Source of the DNA: Bacteroides bouchesdurhonensis
Lineage (GTDB): Bacteria > Bacteroidota > Bacteroidia > Bacteroidales > Bacteroidaceae
Length of the DNA: 64,000 bases
NCBI RefSeq assembly: GCF_900155865.1
Contig: NZ_LT707006.1
Coordinates: 1,941,685-2,005,684 of the forward strand
Direction of reading: 5' to 3'
Part shown: positions 18,355 to 26,112 of the stretch, piece by piece
How the letters are laid out: each line of letters opens with the position of its first letter
Position numbering within the stretch: position 1 is the stretch's first letter
Position numbers and translations under genes: made by a program
The notes under the pieces: model-generated
Seen by the model: only the letters and a program-made list of their open reading frames with translations
Database searches by the model: none
Told to the model about the DNA's origin: nothing

Positions 18355-18362
18355 TACCTTTG
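18355..18362 (+). promoter_or_regulatory. -7 promoter element for the DUF4783-nadC operon
   Basis: TACCTTTG matches the Bacteroides TAnnTTTG element 55 bp upstream of the DUF4783 start. A poor -33 box (TATG) lies about 20 bp upstream. Confidence 0.45.
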
Positions 18363-18416
18363 CCTATCATTAGGTGAAAGTTTAATGCTTAAACTTCAAC
18401 CAAAAAGCTTGGATTT

Positions 18417-18809
18417 ATGAAGAAACGAGTGCTTTTAGGAATGACCGCTTTGCTTCTTTCAATCTCATTGCTTATGGCACAGGAGGTACCGGAAGGCGTG
18501 ATAACGGCATTTAAGAGAGGTAGTTCGAAAGAGCTCAGTAAGTATATGGGAGACAAGGTAAACCTGGTGTTCCAAGGTCGCTCGACAAACCTTGACAAGC
18601 AGAAAGCTACAGCTATGATGCAGGATTTCTTTACTGAAAATAAAGTCAATGGCTTCACTGTAAATCATCAGGGAAAACGGGATGAATCGAGTTTTATAGT
18701 TGGTACGTTAGCTACGTCTAAGGGGAAATTTCGTGTGAACTGCTTCCTGAAGAAAATGAAAGATCAATATTTAATTCATCAAATAAGGATTGAAAAAATC
18801 AATGAATAA
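18417..18809 (+). CDS. DUF4783 secreted protein
   Basis: The 130-residue protein has a signal peptide ending LLMAQ and a mature cone-like alpha/beta domain resembling the NTF2 fold (GVITAFKRGSSKELSKYM, SFIVGTLATSKGKFRVNCF). In Bacteroidetes this DUF4783 family is commonly encoded just before nadC. Here its last 8 bp overlap the nadC start, so translation is probably coupled. Its role is unknown. It is exported to the periplasm or outer membrane, so a direct part in NAD synthesis is unlikely. Confidence 0.85.
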   Translation: MKKRVLLGMTALLLSISLLMAQEVPEGVITAFKRGSSKELSKYMGDKVNLVFQGRSTNLDKQKATAMMQDFFTENKVNGFTVNHQGKRDESSFIVGTLATSKGKFRVNCFLKKMKDQYLIHQIRIEKINE

Positions 18810-19650
18810 GGAAAAAGAACTGATCGACAAACTGATCGATCTTGCTTTTGCAGAAGATATTGGCGATGGTGATCATACCACGCTTTCGTGTATTCCCGAT
18901 ACTGCTATGGGGAAATCTAAACTTTTGATTAAAGAGGCGGGTGTATTGGCCGGAATTGAAGTTGCCAAAGAAATTTTCAACCGCTTTGACCCTACAATGA
19001 AGGTTGAAGTATTTATCAATGACGGAACTGAAGTAAAGCCGGGTGATGTAGCAATGGTAGTGGAAGGTAAAGTGCAGTCACTGCTTCAAACGGAACGCCT
19101 GATGTTGAATGTTATGCAGCGTATGAGCGGAATTGCCACGATGACTCGTAAGTATGCCGAGCAGTTGGAGGGTACTCATACAAGAGTGCTGGATACTCGT
19201 AAAACAACTCCGGGAATGCGTATTCTTGAAAAGATGGCAGTGAAGATTGGTGGTGGGGTGAATCACCGTATCGGTTTATTTGATATGATTTTGCTAAAGG
19301 ATAATCATGTGGATTTTGCAGGTGGCATTGATAAAGCGATTACTCGTGCGAAAGACTATTGTAAGGCAAAGGGTAAAGACCTGAAAATAGAAATTGAAGT
19401 TCGTAACTTTGATGAACTGCAACAAGTACTCGACTTGGGTGGTGTGGATCGTATCATGTTTGATAACTTCACTCCTGAAATGACGAAAAAAGCAGTAGAA
19501 ATGGTAGCAGGTAAATATGAAACCGAATCTTCCGGGGGTATTACTTTCGATACACTTCGTGATTATGCCGAATGTGGTGTAGACTTTATATCCGTAGGTG
19601 CTTTGACTCATTCTGTGAAAGGACTTGATATGAGTTTTAAGGCATGCTAA
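18802..19650 (+). CDS. nadC: Nicotinate-nucleotide pyrophosphorylase (carboxylating)
   Basis: The 282-residue quinolinate phosphoribosyltransferase has all the expected marks: EDIGDGDHTTL near the N-terminus, LNVMQRMSGIATMTRKY, VLDTRKTTPGMR and the phosphate-binding end SSGGITFDTLRDYAECGVDFISVGALTHS. It converts quinolinate and PRPP to nicotinate mononucleotide, CO2 and pyrophosphate in de novo NAD synthesis. I use the ATG at 18802, inside the end of DUF4783; a TTG four codons upstream is less likely. Other de novo NAD genes (nadA, nadB) are not in the window. Confidence 0.97.
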   Translation: MNKEKELIDKLIDLAFAEDIGDGDHTTLSCIPDTAMGKSKLLIKEAGVLAGIEVAKEIFNRFDPTMKVEVFINDGTEVKPGDVAMVVEGKVQSLLQTERLMLNVMQRMSGIATMTRKYAEQLEGTHTRVLDTRKTTPGMRILEKMAVKIGGGVNHRIGLFDMILLKDNHVDFAGGIDKAITRAKDYCKAKGKDLKIEIEVRNFDELQQVLDLGGVDRIMFDNFTPEMTKKAVEMVAGKYETESSGGITFDTLRDYAECGVDFISVGALTHSVKGLDMSFKAC

Positions 19651-19700
19651 ACGTTTTTAGAGTGATTATCAGCATGTAGCTGAAATATAAAAGGATAGTT

Positions 19701-19758
19701 GAAACCTTTCTCTATCTCTTTCTCCTTGGGAGAGGGGCGGAGAAAGGTTTCTTTTTTT
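19701..19758 (+). terminator. Terminator after nadC
   Basis: Perfect 12-bp arms GAAACCTTTCTC (19701-19712) and GAGAAAGGTTTC (19740-19751), with a smaller nested C/T-rich hairpin inside, followed by seven T. Confidence 0.9.
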
Positions 19759-19844
19759 ATTCTTTAACACTTCTCATTGCAGCATTTTTCTAATACCTGC
19801 GTCTAAAGGACAAACGACGCAGACATACGTTCGATTAAAAGACA

Positions 19845-20405
19845 TTGACTTTGGAAAACGAGATAGAACTGGTAAAGGGGTGTCGGGCAGGAAAGGATTC
19901 AGCCCGTAAGGAACTTTACACCCTCTATTCCAAACAGATGTTAGCGATATGTTATCGTTATACGGGCGATATGGATGCGGCGCATGATGTACTGCATGAT
20001 GGTTTCATCAAGATTTTTACCAACTTCTCTTTTCGGGGAGAATCTTCACTCGGTACGTGGATTACCCGGGTGATGGTGACACAATCACTCGATTATCTTA
20101 GACGTGAGAAAAGAGTCAGTCAGTTGGTAATACATGAAGATCAGCTTCCCGATATTCCGGATATTTCGGTCTCGGGAGGAGGAGAGGGGCTCTCCGAAGA
20201 ACAATTGATGGCTTTTGTTGCCGAATTGCCGGATGGTTGCCGAACCGTATTCAACCTTTATGTGTTTGAAGAGAAATCTCATAAGGAAATAGCTAAGATG
20301 CTTCACATAAAAGAGCATTCGTCTACTTCTCAGTTACATCGGGCCAAATATTTGTTAGCAAAAAGAATTAAAGAATATAGGAAGTATGAAGAAAGAAAAA
20401 GATGA
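19845..20405 (+). CDS. ECF-type RNA polymerase sigma factor with TTG start
   Basis: The 186-residue protein shows sigma region 2 (LYTLYSKQMLAICYRYTGD, HDVLHDGFIKIF, TWITRVMVTQSLDYLRR) and region 4 (LPDGCRTVFNLYVFEEKSH, EIAKMLHIKEHSSTSQLHRA). No ATG precedes region 2 in frame: a TAA closes the frame at 19836-19838, and the first ATG is well inside the domain. Translation must therefore start at the TTG at 19845 or 19851. It overlaps the next gene by 20 bp and heads a five-gene operon. Its partner is probably the short-tailed membrane protein that follows, which carries an anti-sigma-like N-terminus. Confidence 0.88.
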   Translation: MTLENEIELVKGCRAGKDSARKELYTLYSKQMLAICYRYTGDMDAAHDVLHDGFIKIFTNFSFRGESSLGTWITRVMVTQSLDYLRREKRVSQLVIHEDQLPDIPDISVSGGGEGLSEEQLMAFVAELPDGCRTVFNLYVFEEKSHKEIAKMLHIKEHSSTSQLHRAKYLLAKRIKEYRKYEERKR

Positions 20406-21435
20406 AATAACCGACCTGTTCCGTACACGTCTTGCCGATACCGGGATGACTGTTCGAGAGGGATTTTGGGAAGAGCTTTCGCAGGATATTCCTATGGCTT
20501 GCCAACATCGTCGTCGGTTGTTGCTTTTCCGTGTGGCAGCTGCGGCATCCGTATTGTTGGTGTTGGCTGCGTCATCGGCTACGTTCTGGTATCTTTCCCC
20601 AAAAGATGAGATTAAAGAAGCGTTTACCCAATTGGCTGTGACACAAGGAGGAACTTTGGATGGAGATGGAATACGTGTCAATCAGTTGCCTCAGCCTGTG
20701 CAACCGGTATTGGCAAAGCCTGCACCGAACACGTATGGGATGTTCTCTCAATATGCAGATGGAGAAGATTCTGTTTCTATTACTGTATCAATGTCAATAA
20801 CTTTTTCTTCGACAACTTCGGCGGGAAGTGATAATCGGATGCGAAGACGCAAGGATTATTGGCAAGCAACCAATGAACAGCCGGAGTTGGTAGCAGTGGC
20901 AGAACAAAAAAATGAAGTTGACAATCATCCGGTCCATGCGAAAGTAGATAAAAAACATAATTGGGCAATGAAAGCTCAGATAGGAACAGCCCTACCGGCA
21001 GAAAACGGAGCCTATAAAATGCCTGTATCGGCAGGAGTAACAATGGAACGGAAATTGAATAAATTCTTGGGAATAGAAACCGGATTACTCTATTCGAACC
21101 TTCGTTCTAATGAACAAACTTTGAATTATCTGGGTATTCCGGTAAAACTTAATATCACATTGGCTGATACGAAGAAGGTTGATGTGTATGCATCTGTGGG
21201 TGGAATTGCTGATAAATGCATCGCCGGAGCACCTAGTAATAGCTTTAAAGAAGAACCTATCCAACTGGCTGTGACTGCTGGTATAGGTATTAACTATAAG
21301 ATTAATGATCAATTTGCACTTTTTGCCGAACCAGGTGTTTCACATCATTTCAAGACTGACTCGAAACTGGCTACGGTACGTACGAAAAGACCAACTAATT
21401 TTAATTTGCTTTGCGGGCTTCGCATGACGTATTAA
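20386..21435 (+). CDS. Anti-sigma-like membrane protein with C-terminal beta-barrel-like domain
   Basis: The 349-residue protein has a cytoplasmic N-terminus of about 45 residues (FRTRLADTGMTVREGFWEEL) and a membrane segment at about 46-68 (FRVAAAASVLLVLAASSATFWYL). A low-complexity linker follows, then a C-terminal domain (about 190-349) whose alternating strands (VTMERKLNKFLGIETGLLYS, GIGINYKINDQFALFAEPG) look like an eight-stranded outer-membrane barrel. Overlap with the sigma gene suggests it is the anti-sigma partner. A barrel domain joined to an inner-membrane helix is odd. It could be a periplasmic sensor of that fold. Proteins of this build recur next to ECF genes in Bacteroides. Confidence 0.7.
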   Translation: MKKEKDEITDLFRTRLADTGMTVREGFWEELSQDIPMACQHRRRLLLFRVAAAASVLLVLAASSATFWYLSPKDEIKEAFTQLAVTQGGTLDGDGIRVNQLPQPVQPVLAKPAPNTYGMFSQYADGEDSVSITVSMSITFSSTTSAGSDNRMRRRKDYWQATNEQPELVAVAEQKNEVDNHPVHAKVDKKHNWAMKAQIGTALPAENGAYKMPVSAGVTMERKLNKFLGIETGLLYSNLRSNEQTLNYLGIPVKLNITLADTKKVDVYASVGGIADKCIAGAPSNSFKEEPIQLAVTAGIGINYKINDQFALFAEPGVSHHFKTDSKLATVRTKRPTNFNLLCGLRMTY

Positions 21436-21440
21436 CTCTT

Positions 21441-21971
21441 ATGAGAATGAAAAAAACACTTATTATGCTGTGGATGGCTGTATGCCTGATGGTATCCTTG
21501 GTGGGATGCAGCAGCGAAGAAATGGATTACAATAATCCTGATGTTACCCTTTTTGTCAAGCAACTGAAGGCTGGTACGTATAAGATGGAAAATGAAAAAG
21601 GAGTGATAGAAGTACCTCACTTCACCGAAGAAGATATTCCTGAACTGTTGAAATATGCGGAAGATTTAACCATTATTCCTTCTTTTCCGTCCGTCTATAA
21701 TATGAATAATGGAAAGATCCGTTTGGGTGAGTGTATGCTTTGGGTGATAGAATATATTAGACAAGGAACACCACCGTCATTAGGATGTAAAATGGTATTA
21801 GCGAATGCTGAGAATTATGAGGCAATTTATTTCTTGACGGATGAAGAAGTGCTCGATGCCGCTGCTTGTTACAGGCGTTGGTGGGAAGGACGGAAATATC
21901 CGAGAACAGCTTGGACAATTGATCCATGCTATGATGAACCGCTTTGTGGAACGGGATACCGTTGGTGGTAA
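21441..21971 (+). CDS. Uncharacterised lipoprotein
   Basis: Starting at the ATG at 21441, the 176-residue protein has a lipoprotein signal peptide ending VSLVGC. The mature part includes LFVKQLKAGTYKM, a helical middle (EEDIPELLKYAEDLTII) and a Trp/Tyr-rich C-terminus (CGTGYRWW). It starts 5 bp after the barrel-like protein gene. I do not recognise a named enzyme family. Its place in the sigma-led operon suggests an envelope protein made under the control of that sigma factor. Confidence 0.75.
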   Translation: MRMKKTLIMLWMAVCLMVSLVGCSSEEMDYNNPDVTLFVKQLKAGTYKMENEKGVIEVPHFTEEDIPELLKYAEDLTIIPSFPSVYNMNNGKIRLGECMLWVIEYIRQGTPPSLGCKMVLANAENYEAIYFLTDEEVLDAAACYRRWWEGRKYPRTAWTIDPCYDEPLCGTGYRWW

Positions 21972-22011
21972 CAACAAAAAGAAAGTTTTCTAAATAGAAA
22001 AATGAGCAAAA

Positions 22012-22563
22012 ATGTCAGCGCGTTTGTTTATATCGGTAGTTATATTGCTGCTGACAGGGAAGAGCTATGCTCAATGGACTGCAGAAGATTCTTTGCGATT
22101 AAAGAAATCGTTGGAGAATGGTGAAGAATTGTATCTGAACAAAGAGGTTGTCAAGAGAATTAAGTTTGATAACAGTGCGGAGGATCCCCGTATGTCCAAT
22201 GAGAAATCGTGGATGCGTTTTGATAAATCACTTCCAAGAGTTATTACTCCTTCTACGGTGGTGGAATCAGATTCATCGTATGACAGCCGACGGTTGTCCA
22301 ATAGGACGCTTCCTTTTATGATGTTGGAAACCTATAAATCAGCTTATGTTCCCTTACCTTTGGATACATTGGTAGTATCGATGGGCATCCATTTACCTCC
22401 GCCCGATGGTATATCGTTAGGTAATGGAGTCAGGGTGGATGGAGGGTTGTTTTTCGGTTTAGATTTGCTGCAAGTTTTCACTAAAGATTTCTGGCAGTTC
22501 CGAAAGAAGCGGATGCGTGCTCATACTATAGACGTACTGAAGGAGTATAGTAAACATAAGTGA
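22012..22563 (+). CDS. DUF4858-like secreted protein, first of a tandem pair
   Basis: The 183-residue protein has a signal peptide ending KSYAQ, then an N-terminal motif shared with the next gene: WTAEDSLRLKKSLENGEE, then NKEVVKRIKF, RMSNEKSWMRFDKSLPRV. The C-terminus (GGLFFGLDLLQVFTKDFW) is also shared. The likeness shows a tandem duplication, with the copy at 22569. I relate it to DUF4858 by recollection. No catalytic motif is visible. It is exported and part of the operon led by the TTG-start sigma gene. Confidence 0.7.
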   Translation: MSARLFISVVILLLTGKSYAQWTAEDSLRLKKSLENGEELYLNKEVVKRIKFDNSAEDPRMSNEKSWMRFDKSLPRVITPSTVVESDSSYDSRRLSNRTLPFMMLETYKSAYVPLPLDTLVVSMGIHLPPPDGISLGNGVRVDGGLFFGLDLLQVFTKDFWQFRKKRMRAHTIDVLKEYSKHK

Positions 22564-22568
22564 GAAGA

Positions 22569-23168
22569 ATGGAGAGATTGATAAAACGTTTTGTTACAGT
22601 TATGGCACTGTCTTTAACAACTTTATTGATGTATGCACAAGAATGGACTTCGAAAGATTCTTTGCATGTGAAAAAGTTGTTGGATGGTGAGCAGGAGCTG
22701 ATTTTAAATCCTGATGCAGTAAAGTCGATAGATTTCGGCAATGCGGCAGGGACTCCTCGGATATCTAAGGAGAAAAGCTGGATGCATTTCGATGAGTCTC
22801 TTCCCCAGGTTTTACCTAAACCGAAAGTTGTTCTTACATTGTCACCTTATACCGCTACTACTCCTTATGATTGGGATCCGGTTTATCAGAAAAAAATAAG
22901 AGTTACTAAGAATACCTGGCGTGGAGATCTTTTTTATGAACTTCGTCAATTGCTATATACCAAGAGTTCTAATATCTCTCTTGGTAAAGGTGGTGTATAC
23001 ATCAGTGGAGGAGCCATTGGAGGACTTGATTTAATGGCTATGTTTACACGAGATTTTTGGAGTAAGAAGAGACTGGAGACTCGTGACAGGACTCTGGAAG
23101 TCCTGCGCACATATGGAGATTCGACTAATGTGATGATTAATGTTCCTATTGAACAGATTGCTCGCTGA
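22569..23168 (+). CDS. DUF4858-like secreted protein, second of a tandem pair
   Basis: The 199-residue protein has a signal peptide ending LLMYAQ and matches its upstream neighbour at the start (EWTSKDSLHVKKLLDGEQEL, RISKEKSWMHFDESLPQV) and the end (GGAIGGLDLMAMFTRDFW). It has an extra insert of about 15-20 residues in the middle. I start at the ATG at 22569, 5 bp after the previous stop; a GTG at 22560 overlapping that stop is possible. It is the last gene of the operon. Function unknown. Confidence 0.7.
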   Translation: MERLIKRFVTVMALSLTTLLMYAQEWTSKDSLHVKKLLDGEQELILNPDAVKSIDFGNAAGTPRISKEKSWMHFDESLPQVLPKPKVVLTLSPYTATTPYDWDPVYQKKIRVTKNTWRGDLFYELRQLLYTKSSNISLGKGGVYISGGAIGGLDLMAMFTRDFWSKKRLETRDRTLEVLRTYGDSTNVMINVPIEQIAR

Positions 23169-23260
23169 AAATGTTATTATTATAGGATATAGTAATCTAT
23201 TAATTCACTACTTTTCCCGTTGGGACATTGGCAATTAGCACATAAAAAAGATATATAATT

Positions 23261-24199
23261 ATGAACAGAATTACTTCTCTCTTTGGAATTCAATATCCTA
23301 TTATTCAGGCAGGAATGGTTTGGTGTAGCGGTTGGCGGCTTGCTTCCGCTGTAAGTAATGCTGGAGGTTTGGGACTGATCGGTGCAGGATCCATGCATCC
23401 GGAAACTCTTCGTGAACATATTCAGAAGTGTCGTGCAGCAACAATTTGCCCTTTCGGTGTGAATATTCCTTTGATGTATCCTCAGATAGAGGATATCATG
23501 AACATTGTTGTGGAAGAAGGAGTAAAGATTGTTTTTACTTCCGCCGGAAATCCTAAGACATGGACCGGATGGTTGAAAGAACGAGGGGTTACTGTTGTTC
23601 ATGTTGTTTCATCTTCTCGTTTTGCTGTGAAATGTGAGGAAGCGGGAGTCGATGCTGTAGTTGCAGAAGGATTCGAAGCCGGTGGGCATAACGGGAGAGA
23701 AGAAACAACAACATTTTGTTTGATTCCTGCTGTACGTAATGCAACGACATTGCCTTTAATTGCTGCCGGAGGTATTGGTACAGGTGAAGGTATGCTTGCT
23801 GCTATGGTGTTGGGAGCTGAAGGAGTGCAAATAGGAACTCGTTTCGCATTAGTGGATGAGAGTTCGGCAAGTCAGGTTTTCAAAGAATATTGTTTGAGCC
23901 TTGGAGAAGGGGATACTAAATTACTATTGAAGAAATTGGCTCCTACGCGTTTGGTAAAGAATCATTTTCGCGATGCGGTAGAGAAAGCAGAGAATGAAGG
24001 TGCTTCTGCCGAGGAACTGCGTGTTTTGTTGGGAAAAGGTCGTGCTAAAAAAGGTATCTTTGAAGGAGACTTGGAAGAAGGTGAATTGGAAATAGGACAG
24101 GTTTCTGCATTAATTTCACGTCAGCAGAATGTTGAAGAGGTAATGCGAGAATTGGTGGAGGCTTTTCAAAGAGCAGTGGGAAAAGAGTATAATTTATAA
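23261..24199 (+). CDS. Nitronate monooxygenase / FabK-like FMN-dependent oxidoreductase
   Basis: The 312-residue TIM-barrel flavoprotein has family motifs IQYPIIQAGMVWCSG at the N-terminus, VDAVVAEGFEAGGHNGREE (FMN and catalytic His region) and PLIAAGGIGTGEGMLAAMVLGAEGVQIGTRF (shown in part, phosphate-binding site). Members either oxidise alkyl nitronates to carbonyl compounds and nitrite with FMN and oxygen, or act as enoyl-ACP reductases (FabK). The AEGxEAGGH form and the length fit either group. It is cytoplasmic and monocistronic, with no fatty-acid genes near, so nitronate monooxygenase is the safer label. Confidence 0.82.
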   Translation: MNRITSLFGIQYPIIQAGMVWCSGWRLASAVSNAGGLGLIGAGSMHPETLREHIQKCRAATICPFGVNIPLMYPQIEDIMNIVVEEGVKIVFTSAGNPKTWTGWLKERGVTVVHVVSSSRFAVKCEEAGVDAVVAEGFEAGGHNGREETTTFCLIPAVRNATTLPLIAAGGIGTGEGMLAAMVLGAEGVQIGTRFALVDESSASQVFKEYCLSLGEGDTKLLLKKLAPTRLVKNHFRDAVEKAENEGASAEELRVLLGKGRAKKGIFEGDLEEGELEIGQVSALISRQQNVEEVMRELVEAFQRAVGKEYNL

Positions 24200-24306
24200 G
24201 ATTAAGGTTATTGAGGATTCATATTAGTCCTATAAATAATGTCTGTTTGGAAGGAAGATTACTTGTTTTTCTCTGAAATAAAACTTATTTTTATTGTGAT
24301 AGAATT

Positions 24307-24390
24307 ATAACCGCAAGCTTCGGTTATATAACTGAAACTTTTGATTATATAATCAAAGGCTCCGGTTGTATGACCGAAGCTTTCGGTTAT
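24307..24390. repeat. Four tandem 21-bp repeats, each an inverted repeat
   Basis: Exact 21-bp units at 24307-24327, 24328-24348, 24349-24369 and 24370-24390. Each unit approximates ATAACCGAA, a 3-nt centre GCT, then TTCGGTTAT. The symmetry axes between units fall at 24327.5, 24348.5 and 24369.5, so palindromes exist in both registers. The one centred at 24348.5 (TTTGATTATATAATCAAA, 24340-24357) is perfect. Units differ from each other while symmetry is largely kept, for example by paired changes of CGGTT to TGATT with matching AATCA. Confidence 0.9.
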
Positions 24391-24543
24391 AGTTTGATTT
24401 AAATAAAAAACATCTTTTCATTTAAAGGAAAACAAGATTTCTCCTTATGCTAAGATGTTTTCTCTTATTTGCTAATTATAAAGCTACTAATAGCAAAAGT
24501 TGAGAGAGCTATAAGATAGTCTTTTATTATAAAGTTTTCTGGA

Positions 24544-24627
24544 CTAAAGGCTTATTGGGCCTCCGGAAGATGTCATACCTACCCGATTCTCGTTGTTTTT
24601 GATTTCTTTGGTAACTCCTATGATCAT
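24544..24627 (-). pseudogene. Relic of an alanine dehydrogenase N-terminus
   Basis: A 27-codon minus-strand frame begins [16 protein letters not shown] followed by GMTSSGG, then stops at TAG (24544-24546). This matches the very conserved start of alanine dehydrogenase ([22 protein letters not shown]). The family's proteins are about 370 residues, so over 90 percent of the gene is missing. No further match is seen downstream. It looks like the stub of a deleted ald gene. A short expressed peptide is possible but unlikely. Confidence 0.7.
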
Positions 24628-24752
24628 AATGTAATATATTGAGGATTATAATGTTCGAATGTGCGAATAATCCCCTTACGTTGTTATTCGCAAGGGGATG
24701 TTTTAGAACAGGGATTGTGTCGGCTGTTTATCTTGTGTCCGATTTTTAGAAG

Positions 24753-26099
24753 CTAAATGCCTCCGTCAAGTATCCATATTCTCTGATCATTGTCTTGACG
24801 CAGAGCAACATAGTGCGTTTGGGACGTTCCGTCCGGTTGAGTCAATTGATAAAATACGTATACCCCTACATAGTCGTCCCTTTTTTTAGGCATACTGAAC
24901 TCTGAAACCTTGCAACCATTAAATCTCTTCACAAGTTCTGTCAGGTCATAGGCTCGGAGAGCTTCTTTGGCTTGTTCGGAGTTCCCGCTAGTGATTGCTG
25001 TTAAAATTCTGCGTGCTGCATCTGTTGCTGTTTCATTTTGCAGAGTTTGTAGACGTACCCCTTCTTTCAATAGCGGTTCCTCGGCTTGTACCCATTGCGA
25101 TTTGTCGATATTGGGAAGATGTAATAGATCTTCTTTACGTAATAATGTATTATACTTTATATCGGAACTGCTGAGAATCAGAACTTTTTTATCATCTTGT
25201 TCTATCCATACCTTTATTTCTCGGAGTAGACCATCGTTCTTGGTAAACACATTTTCCATTATACATTTGTGCTTTTTCAGTTTAGAATTATTGAGGAGTG
25301 AATAGAGGTTATTGTCGTACATTTCTGTATATGTCGTTATAACTATTTTGGAGTCATCTTCTGAAATTTTAATATTCCCTTTATTGTTATCAGCTATAGC
25401 CGTTTTTTGTTGTTCCAGAAGTTTCTCGGGCTGGAGTAATGAAGCGAAGTCCTCCATAAAACCTGTATTAACTGAACCACGTACTTTTGAGCCAATCTTA
25501 TCCCACATATATTGTTCCCGACCATCGAACAGGATCGTTCTTCCTCCTTCTTTTTCTAATCTCCAGAAGGTAGAATCATTTTGGTGTAGCACTTTTAGAC
25601 TAATCTTGATAAATTCTGCTTCGGGATCAAAGTAAGCCATATTCTCGTTTGGGAGAGTGCGTGCATTCATGTTGATGATAAAACTGCCTGCATTATGTAC
25701 GTTTCTGATGGCCTGTTCGAAAATCAGTGACGGTGATGTAACAGCTTTTGCATCTGTTGAGAATAGATTACTTAATCCTGTCATTACACCTGCTACAAAG
25801 ATAATTATAGCTGCTGCTATTTGCGTAAATCTTATACGTAACTGTTGGATTTTGTGTTGTTTTTTACTGTGTTTCTCTTCAATAGTAGATGATTCAATCT
25901 TTCTCTTAGGTGATGTTGATCGTATAGTCATTGGTGCATAGCGTGGGCACAACATATTTACGGTCGCCATATACTCCTCGTAATATGATTTACATTCGGA
26001 ACATTCTTCCATATGGCGCATACATTCGTCTACTAATTTCGGGTCTGTATTTTTGTCACACAGTTCCACTATATTCTTCTTGAATTCTTCACATTTCAT
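24753..26099 (-). CDS. Zinc-finger anti-sigma factor with large periplasmic domain
   Basis: The 448-residue protein begins with a zf-HC2 anti-sigma domain. Its zinc ligands are His29, Cys33 and Cys36 (RHMEECSECKSYY), and an upstream Cys may complete the site. A membrane helix follows at about 92-113 (QIAAAIIIFVAGVMTGLSNLF). The periplasmic part of about 330 residues has a LolA-like beta-rich look (SLKVLHQNDSTFWRLEKEGG) and a C-terminal DUF3450-like tail I cannot name. It starts 13 bp after the sigma gene, so the two are co-expressed and the zinc finger most likely holds that sigma factor. The large periplasmic domain probably senses an envelope signal. Confidence 0.85.
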   Translation of the reverse strand: MKCEEFKKNIVELCDKNTDPKLVDECMRHMEECSECKSYYEEYMATVNMLCPRYAPMTIRSTSPKRKIESSTIEEKHSKKQHKIQQLRIRFTQIAAAIIIFVAGVMTGLSNLFSTDAKAVTSPSLIFEQAIRNVHNAGSFIINMNARTLPNENMAYFDPEAEFIKISLKVLHQNDSTFWRLEKEGGRTILFDGREQYMWDKIGSKVRGSVNTGFMEDFASLLQPEKLLEQQKTAIADNNKGNIKISEDDSKIVITTYTEMYDNNLYSLLNNSKLKKHKCIMENVFTKNDGLLREIKVWIEQDDKKVLILSSSDIKYNTLLRKEDLLHLPNIDKSQWVQAEEPLLKEGVRLQTLQNETATDAARRILTAITSGNSEQAKEALRAYDLTELVKRFNGCKVSEFSMPKKRDDYVGVYVFYQLTQPDGTSQTHYVALRQDNDQRIWILDGGI

Positions 26100-26112
26100 A
26101 ATGTTATAAATT

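Larger units (their letters stand above)
24200..24752. other. 553-bp intergenic region between the nitronate monooxygenase and an anti-sigma gene
   Basis: The region between the two converging genes holds a 4 x 21-bp palindromic repeat array (24307-24390) and a terminator-like inverted repeat AAAACATCTT...AAGATGTTTT (24407-24416 and 24452-24461). It also holds a relic of an alanine dehydrogenase start on the minus strand (24544-24627) and a short hairpin ATCCCCTT/AAGGGGAT (24670-24677 and 24692-24699). No intact gene is visible. Confidence 0.7.

Noticed and set aside
24307..24390. CRISPR array
   Set aside because: The units abut with no spacers, are only 21 bp and no cas gene is near.
24670..24699. 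Strong terminator of the zinc-finger anti-sigma gene
   Set aside because: The stem ATCCCCTT/AAGGGGAT is short and has no T-run on the minus strand; noted only within the region entry.
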